Below, one piece after another: positions 10,847 to 22,700 of a DNA stretch of 64,000 bases (positions within the stretch are counted from its first letter, which is position 1; each line of letters starts with the position of its first letter). Both the position numbers and the translations under genes were made by a program. Origin of the DNA: Lichina pygmaea (Eukaryota > Ascomycota > Lichinomycetes > Lichinales > Lichinaceae); the NCBI GenBank assembly GCA_963422465.1, contig OY730173.1, positions 1 to 64,000 on the forward strand. Direction: 5' to 3'. The notes beneath the pieces are model-generated. The model was not told where the DNA came from, searched no databases, and worked only from the letters and a program-made list of their open reading frames with translations.

Positions 10847-12294
10847 TCATCGTGTTCTTTCCCTTGCTGGCTTAGCTGGTGCTTGATGCTCCAGGCTTTC
10901 TTGTGGTATTCTGGGCCAGGGAAGTAGTGCCTTCTCCTTTTCTCTAGGAGATGTTCCTTGCAGTGGTGGTCCTCACATCCTTTCCAATAAGGACGTCTGC
11001 AGGCTGGTGTCGTAGCCTGGTGATAGTCCACTTGCACTGCGATGTCTCGGGGCTGTGAGATGCTGATGGTGTCATCCACCCATTGTGTCACTCTTGCTTC
11101 GCCGTCCTCCGACAAGGTCGCATCCTGTTGTCGGAGTAGTGGTGTCTCGGGAACTGGTGGCATGCCGGTTATGTTAATCTCGTAGTCTGTTGTGTCGAAT
11201 TCGGAGATCAGGTCATCCTCCCAATGAACCTTATCGATCTGGTCTTGGATTGCGTGCAGGTCCTCCAGTGACCTCTGCAGATCGTTCTCCAGTCTTTCGA
11301 TGTGCTGTCTGAGATTGTCCTCCTGTCCGAGGAGTGTTGCTTCTGACCGGTTCATGGGTAGCATGCCTCTGGGAGCCCTCGGTGGCTCCTGAATACCCTT
11401 GCCTTTCCAGGCACCGGTGGCATTCAACTGCTTACCCTTGCCTTCCTTCTTCTTCTTGCTTTGGCAGTTGGCTGCGAGGTGTCCTACCTTCTGGCAATTG
11501 TAACACTTCCGTGTTTCTTTCTTCTTTGTTGCCTGTGGTGTTGTTGCATCAATCTCCATGGGTGTCAAGCTGTACTTGTCTTGTGCTGGCGCTGTCTTTT
11601 TGCCCCATGGCCTTGCATGCTTGCCTTGCTTCTCGAGTTCTTGTTCGAATTGTCGGTCGTTGATGCGTACTGCTGTGTCAATCATATCCTCAAGGTCGGT
11701 GGGTCGGTCTCCTCGTGCGATGTCATCCTTGACTTGTTCCTTGAGAGCTTGGTAGAATAGTGCTGTCAAGGCACTGTCTCCCTATTACGTCCTCACTGAC
11801 AGCTGTTGGAACTTCACCGCAAAGTCTGATGCTGACCCTGTCTGCCGTAGTGCTTGGAGCTTTCGTTCCGCATCTCGTTCTTCATCAATGACCCCGAAGG
11901 TCTTCTTCATCTGGGTCTTGAAGGTAGAGAATCTCCCAATGATCTGCTGTGTCATAGTCTCCATGCTAGAGGGATCTTCCTTGTTGTCGAGGAAGTCTTG
12001 TAGGTAGACATTGAACCAGGCAAATGTTGGTCCGTCCAGGTAGGAAGCTGCGAACAGCACCTTCTCCTGTTCTGTAGGGAATTGTGCGGTGTTGAATCCG
12101 TAGTAAAGCTCAAGCTGAGAGAAGAATAATTCCAATCCCCCTTGTGATCCATCGTACCTCTTCGGCGTACCTACCTTCAACGGCTTTGGAGGTAAGGTGA
12201 GGGTGGTAGGGACAGGTGGTTCCTGGGCTTGCGCCTGAGGCGCAGCCCAAGCTTGGCCTGCCTGTGAAGAGGTAGGGCTGCGTGGATCTGCCAT
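10754..12294 (-). pseudogene. A3 gag with knuckle and Cys/His domain
   Basis: It starts MADPRSPTSS at 12294. A Pro/Gln-rich leader precedes the capsid-like FFSQLELYYGF and FAWFNVYL blocks (about 12020-12140), a CCHC knuckle CYNCQKVGHLAANC (near 11500), an acidic linker and a Cys/His-rich module (about 10780-11000) with WKGCEDHHCKEH, a FPG turn and WELCFTEKCERH. The module also occurs in B and C elements. The gag side of this copy is nearly whole. Confidence 0.85.
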
Positions 12295-12332
12295 CGTATT
12301 GAGCTGGTGTCCTATGTGTTAGAGGCTGAAAC

Positions 12333-12700
12333 TGTTAAAGGCCAGTCCACGTTCACACAGAATGTGGGTGGTCCTGTCTTCGACCGAGGAGGGCAGGGAC
12401 TCAATAGATGAATAGCAAGTGGGGTAACTCTCTTGCTATTGTCGCTCGTAATGTGTGTTCAGCCTGGAGAGCTAATCCCTCCGGGCTCTTTGGGGGTCTT
12501 TATACAGATGCCCCAGGGGGGGGGTCTCCTCGAGGGGTATCATTCTTTTGCGTGGACGAGCTCCTTGCTTAGCTCCTGCTCATCCACCGGACAAGCTCCT
12601 CGCTTAGCTCTTGCTCGTCCACCAGATCAGTCGGATGTTGTTCCGCATGACTAACACCTCTCCCTCGCTTACCTGGGCTGTTCTGGCCTAGGCCTTAACA
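12333..12700 (-). repeat. A3 5' LTR (368 bp)
   Basis: It has the same ends as the 3' LTR but only two dyad units. Two bases separate the LTR from AGGCTGAA (12323-12330), the primer-site octamer. Its complement is inside the LTR at 12458-12465, downstream of the TATA box. Confidence 0.96.
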
Positions 12701-12705
12701 GAGAT

Positions 12706-15469
12706 GTTCGAAGAAACAGTGATCACAACACTACCAGAACATCAGGAGTAGGACCACAAGATTCCACTAGAAGATGGAAAAAAACCCACACACAGCCCTA
12801 TCTACACTCTGTCAGCAAAAGAGCTTGAGGCCCTGAGAGACTACCTGGACAAGAACCTAGCGAAAGGGTTCATAAGACCTTCAACATCACCGGCTGGATA
12901 CCTGATATTGTTTGTGCTAAAGAAAGACAGCAAACTTTGACTGTGTGTTGATTACCGGTGGCTAAATGTGATTACAGTGAAGAACTGTTACCCACTGCCA
13001 CTGATATCAGAAATCCAAGACCAGATCCAAGGAGCCAAATAGTTCACCAAGTTTGACATTCAAGGCACTTTCAACCTGGTTAGGATGAAAGACAGCAAGG
13101 AATGGAAGACAGTCTTTTGTACAAGGTACAGGCACTACAAGTATACTGTGATGCCATTCAGCCTTACGAATGCACTGGTGACATTCCAATCACTTATTAA
13201 CACTGTCCTCTGATAATACCTGGACATATTTGTCACTGCTTATATTGACGATGTCTTGGTATACACCAATGGAACCTTGGAGGAGCATAAACAGCATGTC
13301 AAAACAATCCTACATGCGCTCCAGAAAGCAGGCATGAGGTTATGCCTTGATAAAAGTGTTTTCTACACAAAGGAAGTGGAATATTTGGGGTTGATCCTGA
13401 CAACAGAAGGAATCCGAATAGACGACACGAAGACGGCAGCAGTACAAGACTGGCCAACACCCAAAAACCTCAAAGAAGTACAATCCTTCCTAGGATTTGC
13501 AAACTTCTACTGATGATTTATCAAGGACTACTCAAGAACAGCAGCAGCCTTGACAGAGTTAACCAGAAAGAACAAATCTTTCAGGTGGGGGGAGAGCCAA
13601 CAAGTGGCCTTCCAGGAGTTGAAGGATAAATTCATCTCCACACCTATTTTGGCATCATTTGATCCTGAGAAGAGGATCATTCTGGAAACTGATGCCTCAG
13701 ACCAAGCATTGGGATCCTGCTTGTGTCAACCAGACGCCGACAACTGCTTACACCCTGTCGTGTATCGATCAAGAAAGTTCTCTGGCCCAGAACTGAGGTA
13801 TGATGTTCACAACAAAGAGTTGCTAGCAATCATCAACACATTCCAAGAATGGAGGCCTTACTTGGAGGAGGCAAAATACACAGTAGACATGTACTCAGAC
13901 CACAAGAACTTAGCTTACTTCACAACAACAAAGAAGCTAAACTGACAACAAGTTCAATGGGCAGAGTTGTTAGCATCATACAACTTCCAAATCCTCTACT
14001 GGAAGGGCACTGAAAATGCTTGAGCAGACACTCTCAGCAGGTGACCAGACCTGATGGATGAGAAAACAACAGAGGAACACCCAATCCTAGTGATAAAAAG
14101 ATGAACCCTGGTCTATGCCCAACCCCAACTGGTAACAACAGAAACAAAGAGTCCACTCCTTACCCTTGGCCACAAGACAGCAAACAAAAAGGAAATTGTG
14201 CCAGAAAGAGCACAAGAGGAGGTGATCCAGAGGCACTATGACAGGCCTTTGCACAGACACCCCGGGCAAGATAAAACCTTGGAGAAAATCCAAAGGAATT
14301 ACCACTTTGACAGAATGAAGCGCAAGGTGACAGAGTTCATTCGCAACTGTGAACAGTGTGCGAAGAACAAGCCATCAAGACATAAGCCCTACGGGCAGGC
14401 ACAGTAAATAGACTTACCCAAGGCACCATGGGAAACTATCATGATAGATTTCGTGGTCAAGTTGCCAAAGTCAACAGACCCAGCAACAAAAGTGGTATAC
14501 GATAGTATTTTGGTGGTTGTTGACAAGCTCACCAAATACACCCACCTGGTCCTGTGGAAAGAGTCAGGAACCGCGAACAAACTTGTGAGTGTCCTACTCA
14601 GAGAGCTGGTAAGCCACTGAGGGCTACCAAAGACAATCATCTTAGATCAAGACAAACTCTTCACCTTGAAATTCTGGAACACGTGGACAAGGCAACTTGG
14701 CATTGATACAAGGATGTCAACAGCCTACCACCCACAAACCAACAGACAAACTGAGCGGACAAACCAGACAATAGAGCAGTATCTACAATACTACATCAAC
14801 CACCAGCAGGATAACTGGGTGGAACTGCTACCAATAGCCCAGTTTGCGTACAACAACCAGCAACATAGTGTGACAGGGACAACACTATTCTTTGCGAACT
14901 ACAGAAGAAACCCCCAATAGCAGGCAACAGCAGGAGGTGATATTGTCGATGTTAGCAAACTCGCTGCTATGCACAAGATAATGAAAACAATGATCAACTG
15001 TGCCCAGAACACCACCACCCGCTGATTACACAACAAAAGGTTGAAGGGACCAACCCTGGAAAGGGGGGATAAGGTCTAACTATCAACAAAAAACCTGCGC
15101 TCAAAGTGACTGAGCAAAAAGCTGGATCATGTACGAATCAGACTATTCAAAATCAAGAAGTGTACTGGGAAGGTCAACTATTGACTGAGACTACCACAAA
15201 AAGCAAGGATACACTGAGTACTCCACGTCTCACTGCTCAAACCAGCACCCAGTGACACAGAGATTGAGACAGAATGGAACTTCAAGGATAACAAAGAAGA
15301 GTACGATGTCAAAAGGATCCTGGATAGTCGAAGAAACAGATGGAAAACTGAGTACCTGGTGAAGTGGTTAGGATTTGACAAAGAAGAAAATTCGTGGGAA
15401 CCAACCGAGAACTTCAGCCCTGCGATGAACCAGAAGCTGGTGGATTACCACCAAGCAAACCCACAGTGA
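12706..15469 (+). pseudogene. A2 pol, RT to chromodomain
   Basis: Continuation of A2 after A3: RT (about 12780-13520, YIDD near 13245), RNase H (13620-13950; LETDASDQALG, KELLAIIN, DHKNLAYF), integrase finger (about 14230-14400), integrase core (14430-14930; TAYHPQTNRQTERTNQ) and a chromodomain-like end WLGFDKEENSWEP (about 15370). Decayed, with many breaks. Confidence 0.88.
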
Positions 15470-15911
15470 CCAGGTCCAACAGAGACAACAGCTTGAGAGA
15501 AGCCAAAGTCTCTGAAGAGAAGATGTCCTCAAAGGATGGTGGAGCAGCAGCCTGACTGGCCTCCTCTTCGCGGATAACACGGAGAGCCTCCTGTTCCTGA
15601 GCATCAAGGGATTCCTGATCCTTGATGGCAGACAGCTCACAACAGATGGCATCAGCCTCCTTCTGTGAGAGACAACCCAGCTGCTGGCGGAGGCAGATCT
15701 GCCAGGGAAACAACTTTGACAATTGGTCATCAGTTTCCCGCAGCTGAGCCTCAAGCTGCTCACACTCAAGTTCCATCTTCTTCCATTCTGATTGTGAGAG
15801 ATGAAGGTTGCAGCAATGACCCTTCTCAACATACTGACAACAAAAAGATGATGCAGAGCTCATGACACACTTGGCGTGGTCACAACAACAAGCACCGCAT
15901 GTGATTTTCAA
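15414..15911 (-). CDS. A2 antisense Zn2Cys6/coiled-coil protein
   Basis: An open frame opposite to A2 pol, beside the 3' LTR, related to 6889-7383. The leading Cys/His-rich segment (CGACCCDHAKC, then CCQ) follows the zinc-cluster layout, and a long Glu/Gln/Leu helix and the tail GSSQG follow. The first codon of the frame is TTG, so the real start is uncertain. Its 3' end overlaps the chromodomain end of A2 pol. Confidence 0.65.
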   Translation of the reverse strand: MKITCGACCCDHAKCVMSSASSFCCQYVEKGHCCNLHLSQSEWKKMELECEQLEAQLRETDDQLSKLFPWQICLRQQLGCLSQKEADAICCELSAIKDQESLDAQEQEALRVIREEEASQAAAPPSFEDIFSSETLASLKLLSLLDLVTVGLLGGNPPASGSSQG

Positions 15912-16047
15912 TTCCTTGCCTATTTTGCCAATACGACAAGAGAGAAAACTGTGATGACAAGTTCAAGTTGTCTGGCTTTGGTTCATGACAAAAGAGAAGC
16001 AGGAACAAAAAGGATCTGGGGACAGAACCCTTGGAGGGAGAGGATAG

Positions 16048-16473
16048 TGTTAAGGCCTAGGCTGGAACAGTCCAGGTAAGTGAGGGAGGAGTGTTAGTCA
16101 TGCAGAACAACATCTGACTGATCTGGTGGACAAGCAGGAGCTAAGCGAGGAGCTTGTCCGGTGGACAAGCAGGAGCTAAGCAAGGAGCTTGTCTGGTGGA
16201 TGAGCAGGAGCTAAGTGAGAAGCTTGTCCACGCAAAAGGATGATACCTCTTGAGCAGACCCCCCTCTTGGGGCATCTGTATAAAGACCCCTCAAAGGGCC
16301 CGGAGGGATTAGCTCTCCAGGCTGAACAAACAATACGAACTCATCGTACTGAGACAATAGCACAGGAGAGTTACCCCACCTGTCTATTCCTCTACCGAGT
16401 CCCTGTCTAGAATCTGCTCTGCGAAGCAACAGACTGAGCCGCCTTCTGTGTGAACCCAGCCCAGCCTGTAACA
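16048..16473 (+). repeat. A2 3' LTR (426 bp)
   Basis: It follows a purine-rich tract ending GGATAG and runs TGTTAAGG to TGTAACA. It has three dyad units (about 16126-16229) against one in the 5' LTR; the 70-bp length difference equals two 35-bp units. Confidence 0.95.
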
Positions 16474-16478
16474 TTCTT

Positions 16479-18531
16479 CCACTGTGTCAGTGAGATTTCT
16501 TTAATCATCACTCCTGGTTCTGACTTGACCAGTGTCTTATTCAGAAAGACTAGTTACCTTCTTTTCCAGTCAATCCTTGGGTTTTGTTTTTCTAACCACA
16601 GAAGTCCCAATATAACTTTGTGTGGTATTCAGACCAAGTTGAATTCCTCTGTTCCAATTGTTATGCTATAGACACTCAGTCTCAGACTCTTGGTCTTCTT
16701 CATCACTTGTCTCTTGTCTTTGGAGAGTGGTGTTCTGTCCACTACTGTCAATTAGTAAGAGTCTTTCTTGCCTTGGACTGGAAGCTTATTTCTTCTGGCA
16801 AAGCTTTCTGACATGAAGTTGCCAGTCACACCAGAGTCAATCATGGCCTTAGCCAACCACCCATTGACTCTGATCTTGATGTGAAAGTGTGGGCTGCAGG
16901 CTGTTGTGTCAAGGCTCAGCTTGACTCCTTCCTCCTGGGGTGTTATCTTGCCTGCTCTTCCAACCCTGGTTTTGAAGAGCACTGCTAGTTTTTTGAGCTG
17001 CCTAGACCCTGGGCCTGATGCTCTACCACGTGTTGTTTGTATTGTGTGGTGAGGCATCATTCCCACAGATCTTGGTTACAATCATCTTGTTCAGAGTTGA
17101 CTCTTTGGATGTGCCTATTCCATCATGCTTCCACCTCAGACTCTGGGAACCACATCTTCTTTCTTTTCTCTAGAAGGTGTTCCTTGCAGTGGTTATCTTC
17201 ACACACCTTCCAATAAGGTTATCTGCAGGCTGCTGTTGTGGCCTGGTGTAAGTCCACTTGTGTGGTGATGTCTCTGACCTGTGTGATGCTGAGGGTATTG
17301 TTGACTCATCGTGACACTTGTGTCTCCCCTATTTCTGATAGGGTTGTGTCCTGTCATCAAAGGACAGGTTTGTCAGGGACTGGTGGTGGCTGAGCTTTCT
17401 TGTTGTCAACCTGTTCCTCTATGTAGCCAGTTGTGTCAAACTTGGAGATCAGGTCTTCCTCCCAGTAGATTCTATCAACTTTCCTTTAGACCTTGTTAAG
17501 GTGATCCAAGGTTTCTTGAAGTATGATCTCAAGTTTTTCAGCATGTTGTCAGAGGTTGTCCTCCTCTCTGAGGAGTGCTGCCTCAGGGTGATTGTGGGGC
17601 AGTGTGCCTTGGGGGGCCCTCTGAGGCTCCTCCATCTCCCTGCCTTTCCAGGTGCTTGTGGTGTTCAACTACTTCCCTTTGCTCTTCTTGTTCTTCTTCT
17701 TGCTCCTGCAGTTCACTGCAAGGTGGCTCACTTTCTGACAGTTGTAACACTTCTGTGTCTCCTTCTTTTGTGGTTCTGCCACATCAATTTCCATAGGTAC
17801 CAAGCTGTAGTTATCTTTGGCAGGTGTTAGTTTTTTCTTCACCCATGGTTTTGTCTGCTTGCCTTGCTTCTCAAGCTCTCTCTCAAACTGTCAGTTGTTG
17901 ATGTGAGCTGCAGTCTTGATTATTCGTAGAGCTCAGTTGGTCAGTCTTCTTGCACAATGTTGTCCTTGACTTGTTCCTTGAGGCCTTGGTAGAATAGTGC
18001 TGTTAGTGCACTGTCCCCCCACTGGGTTCTCACTGCTAGTTGTTGGAACTTTGCTGCAAACTCTGATGCTGATCCAGTTTGCCACAGTGCTTGGAGCTTT
18101 TATTCTGTATTCTTTTCCTTGTCAAGAATCCCAAACATCTTTCTCATAGCTGTCTTAAAGGTTTTCAAGCTTCCCATGACCTGTTGAGTATTGTCTTCTT
18201 GCTTCTTGGGGTCTGCCTGATTGTCTAGGTAATCCCTTAAGTAGATGTTGAACCAAGTGAAGGCTGGTCCTTCCAGGTAGGAGGCTGTGAATAGCACCTT
18301 CTCCTGGTCTGTTGGGAACTGGGCTGTGTTGAACCTATAGTAGAGCTCCAGTTGTGAGAAGAACAACTCCAGTCCTCCCCTGGATCTATTTTATCTTTTC
18401 AGGGCATCTACCTTCAAGGGCTTCAGGAGTAGGTTAACAATAGGTGCTGCCTGGACAGTCTGGGCCTGAGCTACCTGAGCAGCCTGGGCTTGAGCCACCT
18501 GGGAAGGGGTAGGGCTTTGTGGATCTACTAT
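16479..18531 (-). pseudogene. A1 gag to protease
   Basis: This is the first half of A1, displaced by A2. Reading leftward from about 18531: Ala/Gln-rich leader, FFSQLELYYRF and FTWFNIYL capsid-like blocks (about 18230-18366), knuckle region (about 17700-17780), Cys/His domain (about 17080-17280), slippery heptamer (16988-16994) and protease (16479-16900). Decayed, with many breaks. Confidence 0.86.
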
Positions 18532-18569
18532 CATATCAAGTCAGTGTCCTATATGTTAGAGGCTGAAAC

Positions 18570-18675
18570 TGTTAAAGACTGGGCTGAGTTCACACAGAAA
18601 TCAGTATAGTCTGTTACTTCACAGAGTGGATTCTGGACAGGGGCTTGATAGAGAAATAGACAGATAGAGAACTCT
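18570..18675 (-). repeat. A1 5' LTR, U5 end
   Basis: It starts TGTTAAAG next to the A1 primer site (AGGCTGAAAC at about 18560). A4 breaks it within U5 and it resumes at 24999. It is CpG-poor relative to the A4 LTRs. Confidence 0.92.
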
Positions 18676-19137
18676 TGTTAAAGGCTGGGCTAGGTTCACA
18701 CAGAAACTGGTACAGTCTGTTGCTTTGTAGGGCGGATTCTAGACAGGGACTTGGTAGAGGAATAGACAGGTGGGGTAACTCTCCTGTGCTATTGTCTCAG
18801 TACGATGGATTTGTATTGTGTGTTCAGCCTGGAGAGCTAATCCCTCCGAGCCCTTTGGGGGGTCTTTATACAGATGCCCCAAGGGGGGGGGTCTTCTCAA
18901 GCGGTATCATCCTTTTGCGTGGACAAGCTCCTCGCTTAGCTCCTGCTCATCCACCAGATGAGCTCCTCGCTTAGCTCCTGCTCATCCACCGGACAAGCTC
19001 CTCGCTTAGCTCCTGCTTGTCCACTGGACAAGCTCCTCACTTAGCTCTTGCTTGTCCACCGGATCAGTCAGATGTTGTTCTGCATGACTAGCACTCCTCC
19101 CTCACTTACCTGGGCTGTTCCGGCCTAGGCCTTAACA
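18676..19137 (-). repeat. A4 3' LTR (462 bp)
   Basis: It runs TGTTAAAG to CTTAACA on the given strand, with four dyad units (about 18921-19060). It is the same length as its partner, so no units were gained or lost. Confidence 0.96.
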
Positions 19138-19273
19138 CTATCCCCTCCCTCCAAGAGTTCTGTCCCCAGATCCTTTTTGTTCCTGCTCCTCTTTTGTCAT
19201 GAACTAAAGCCAGACAACTTGAACTTGTCATCACAGTTTTCTCTCTTGTCGTATTGGCAAAATAGGTAAGGAA

Positions 19274-19771
19274 TTGAAAATTGCATGCGGTGCTTGTTGT
19301 CGCGACCACGCCAAGTGTGTCGTGAGCTCTGTATCATCTTTTTGTTGTCGGTGTGTTGAGAAGGGTCATCACTGCGACCTTCATCTCTCGGAATCAGAAT
19401 GGAAGAAGATGGAACTTGAGTGTGAGCAGCTCAAGGCTCAGCTGCAGGAGACCAATGACCAATTGTCAAAGTTGCTTCCCCAGCAGATCCACCTCTGCCA
19501 GCAGCTGGGTTGTCTCTCACAGAAGGAGGCTGATGCCATCTGTCGTGAGCTGTCAGCCATCAAGGATCAAGAGTCCCTTGATGCTCAGGAACAAGAGGCC
19601 CTCCGTGTTATCCGCAAACAGGAGGCCTGTCAGACTGCTGCTCCACTATCCTTTGAGGACATCTTCTCTTCAGAGGCTTTGGCTTCTCTTGAGCTGTTGT
19701 CTCTGTCAGACCTGGTCGCTGCGGGTTTGCTTGGTGGTAATCCACCAGCTTCTGGTTCATCGCAGAGCTGA
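19274..19771 (+). CDS. A4 antisense Zn2Cys6/coiled-coil protein
   Basis: A 165-codon open frame opposite to pol. It starts 136 bp inside the 3' LTR and ends inside the chromodomain end of pol. CGACCRDHAKC then CCRCVEKGHHC give C-x2-C-x6-C-x8-C-x2-C-x6-C, the GAL4-type zinc cluster. The helix LHLSESEWKKMELE onward is strongly amphipathic, and the tail FEDIFSSEALASLELLSLSD is acidic and leucine-rich like an activation domain. It is the clearest full-length A example. The first codon is TTG, so the start is not certain. Confidence 0.74.
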   Translation: MKIACGACCRDHAKCVVSSVSSFCCRCVEKGHHCDLHLSESEWKKMELECEQLKAQLQETNDQLSKLLPQQIHLCQQLGCLSQKEADAICRELSAIKDQESLDAQEQEALRVIRKQEACQTAAPLSFEDIFSSEALASLELLSLSDLVAAGLLGGNPPASGSSQS

Positions 19772-22700
19772 AGTTTTTGGTTGGTTCCCACAAATTCTCC
19801 TCTTCGTCAAATCCTAACCACTTCACCAGGTACTCAGTTTTCTGTCTGTTTCTTCAACTATCCAGGATTCTTTCAACATCATACTCTTCTTTGTCATCCT
19901 TGAAGTTCCATTCTGTCTTGATCTCTGCGTCGCTGGGTGCTGGTTCGAGCAGTGAGACATGGAATACTCGGTGTATCCTTGCTTTTCGTGGCAGTCTCAG
20001 TTGATAGTTGACCTTCCCAGTGCACTTCTCAATTTTGAATAGTCCAATTTGTACATGGTCCAGCTTTTTGCTTGGTCACTTTGAGCGCAGGTTTTTTGTT
20101 GATAGGTAGACCTTATCCCCCCTTTCCAGGGTTGGTCCCTTCAACCTTTTGTTGTGTAATCAGCGGGCGGTGGTGTTCTGGGCACAGTCGATCATTGTTT
20201 TCATCATCTTGTGCATAGCAGCGAGTTTGCTAACATTGACAACGTTGCCTCCTGCTGTTGCCTGCCATCGGGGGTTTCTTCTGTAGTTCGCAAAGAACAG
20301 TGTCATCCCTGTCACACTATGTTGCTGGTCATTGTACACAAACTGGGCTATTGGTAGCAGTTCCACCCAGTTATCCTGCTGGTGGTTGACGTAGTGTCAT
20401 AGATACTGCTCTATTGTCTGGTTTGTCCGCTCAGTTTGTCTGTTGGTTTGTGGGTGGTAGGCTGTTGACATCCTTGTATCAATGCCAAGTTGCCTTGTCC
20501 ACATGTTCCAGAATTTCAAGGTGAAGAGTTTGTCTTGATCTGAGATAATTGTCTTTGGTAGCCCTCGGTGGCTTACCAGCTCTTTGAGTAGGACACTCGC
20601 AAGTTTGTTCGCGGTTCCTGACTCTTTCCACAGGACCAGGTGGGTGTATTTGGTGAGCTTGTCAACAACCACCAAAATACTATCGTATACCACCTTTGTT
20701 GCTGGGTCTGTTGACTTTGGCAACTTGACCACGAAATCTATCATGATAGTTTCCCATGGTGCCTTGGGTAAGTCTATTTACTGTGCCTGCCCGTAGAGCT
20801 TATGTCTTGATGGCTTGTTCTTCGCACACTGTTCACAGTTGCGAATGAACTCTGTCACCTTGCGCTTCATTCTGTCAAAGTGGTAATTCCTTTGGATTTT
20901 CTCCAAGGTTTTATCTTGCCCGGGGTGTCTGTGCAAAGGCCTGTCATAGTGCCTCTGGATCACCTTCTCTTGTGCTCTTTCTGGCACAATTTCCTTTTTG
21001 TTTGCTGTCTTGTGGCCAAGGGTAAGGAGTGGACTCTTTGTTTCTGTTGTTACCAGTTGGGGTTGGGCATAGACCAGGGTTCATCTTTTTATCACTAGGA
21101 TTGGGTGTTCCTCTGTTGTTTTCTCATCCATCAGGTCTGGTCGCCTGCTGAGGGTGTCTGCTCAAGCATTTTCAGTGCCCTTCCAGTAGAGGATTTGGAA
21201 GTTGTATAATGCTAACAACTCTGCCTATCGAACTTGTTGTCAGTTTAGCTTCTTTGTTGTTGTGAAGTAAGCTAAGTTCTTGTGGTCTGAGTACATGTCT
21301 ACCATGTATTTTACCCCCTCCAAGTAAGGTCTCCATTCTTGGAATGTGTTGACAATTGCTAACAACTCTTTGTTGTGAACATCGTACCTCAGTTCTGGGC
21401 CAGAGAACTTTCTTGATCAGTACACGACAGGGTGTAAGCAGTTGTCAGCATCTGGTTGACACAAGCAGGATCCTAATGCTTGGTCCGAGGCATCAGTTTC
21501 CAGAATGATCCTCTTCTCAGGATCAAATGATGCCAAAATAGGTGCGGAGATGAATTTATCCTTCAACTCCTGGAAGGCCGCTTGTTGGCTCTCCCCCCAC
21601 CTGAAAGATTTGTTCTTTCTGGTTAACTCTGTCAAGGCTGCTGCTGTTCTTGAGTAGTCCTTGATGAATCGTCAGTAGAAGTTTGCAAATCCTAGAAAGG
21701 ATTGTACTTCTTTGAGGTTTTTGGGTGTTGGCCAGTCTTGTACTGCTGCTGTCTTTGTGTTGTCCATTCAGATTCCTTCTGTTGTCAGGATCAACTCCAA
21801 ATATTCCACTTCTTTCGTGTGGAAAACACTTTTATCCAAGCGTAACCTTATTCCTGCTTTCTGGAGTGCATGTAGGATCTTCTTGACATGCTGTTTATGC
21901 TTCTCCAAGGTTCCATTGGTGTATACCAAGACATCGTCAATATAAGCAGTGACAAATATGTCCAGGTATTGTCGGAGGACAGTGTTAATAAGTGATTGGA
22001 ATGTTGCCAGTGTATTCGTAAGGCTGAATGGCATCACAGTATACTTGTAGTGCCTGTACCTTGTACGAAAGGCTGTCTTCCATTCTTCGCTATCTTTTAT
22101 TCTAACCAGGTTGAAAGTGCTTCGGATGTTGAACTTGGTAAACTATTTGGCTCCTTGGATCTGGTCTTGGATTTCTGATATCAATGGCAGCGGGTAGTGG
22201 TTTTTCACTGTAATCACATTTAGCTGCTGATAATCAACACACAGTTGAAGTTTGCCATCTTTCTTTGGCACAAACAATATCAGGTATCCAGCTGGTGATG
22301 TTGAAGGTCTTATGAACCCTTTCGCTAGGTTCTCATCCAGGTAGTCTCTCAGGGCCTCAAGCTCTTTTGCTGACAGAGTGTAGATAGGGCTGTGTGTGGG
22401 TTTTTTTCTGTCTTCCAGCGGAATCTTGTGGTCCCACTCCTGATGTTCCGGTAGCATCGTGATCACTGTTTCTTCGAACATCTCCTGGTATTCTTTATAC
22501 TCACTTGGCAACTGCGGTACCTGAGTCTCGCCCACAGCGTCTTGCGTGGTGCAAAGTTGTTGTGTTTGGGGTTTCATCCAGGCCACACAGGCCTGCCCAC
22601 ACTGGTGGTATTTCTTCCACCGTGTCAGTGAGATTTCTTTAATTGTCACCCCTGGTTCTGACGTGACCAGTGTTCTGTCCGGAAAGACTAGTTGCCTTCT

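Larger units (their letters stand above)
6277..12700 (-). mobile_element. A3: family A chromovirus (-), youngest A copy, nested in A2
   Basis: A 6424-bp element with LTRs 6277-6749 and 12333-12700 and the duplication GAGAT (6272-6276, 12701-12705). It lies on the minus strand inside A2. It keeps many more CpGs than A1, A2 and A4, and its coding blocks are longer, so it is younger; about ten breaks remain. Its U5 differs clearly from the other A LTRs, so it is a subfamily. Confidence 0.96.
3869..16473 (+). mobile_element. A2: family A chromovirus (+), nested in A1, host of A3
   Basis: Both LTRs are present (3869-4224, 16048-16473), flanked by the 5-bp duplication TTCTT (3864-3868, 16474-16478). 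The interior is split by A3 at 6277-12700. Order: gag, Cys/His domain, protease, [A3], RT, RNase H, integrase, chromodomain, with the antisense ORF beside the 3' LTR. It is decayed, with well over ten breaks. The net element is about 6.2 kb. Confidence 0.95.
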
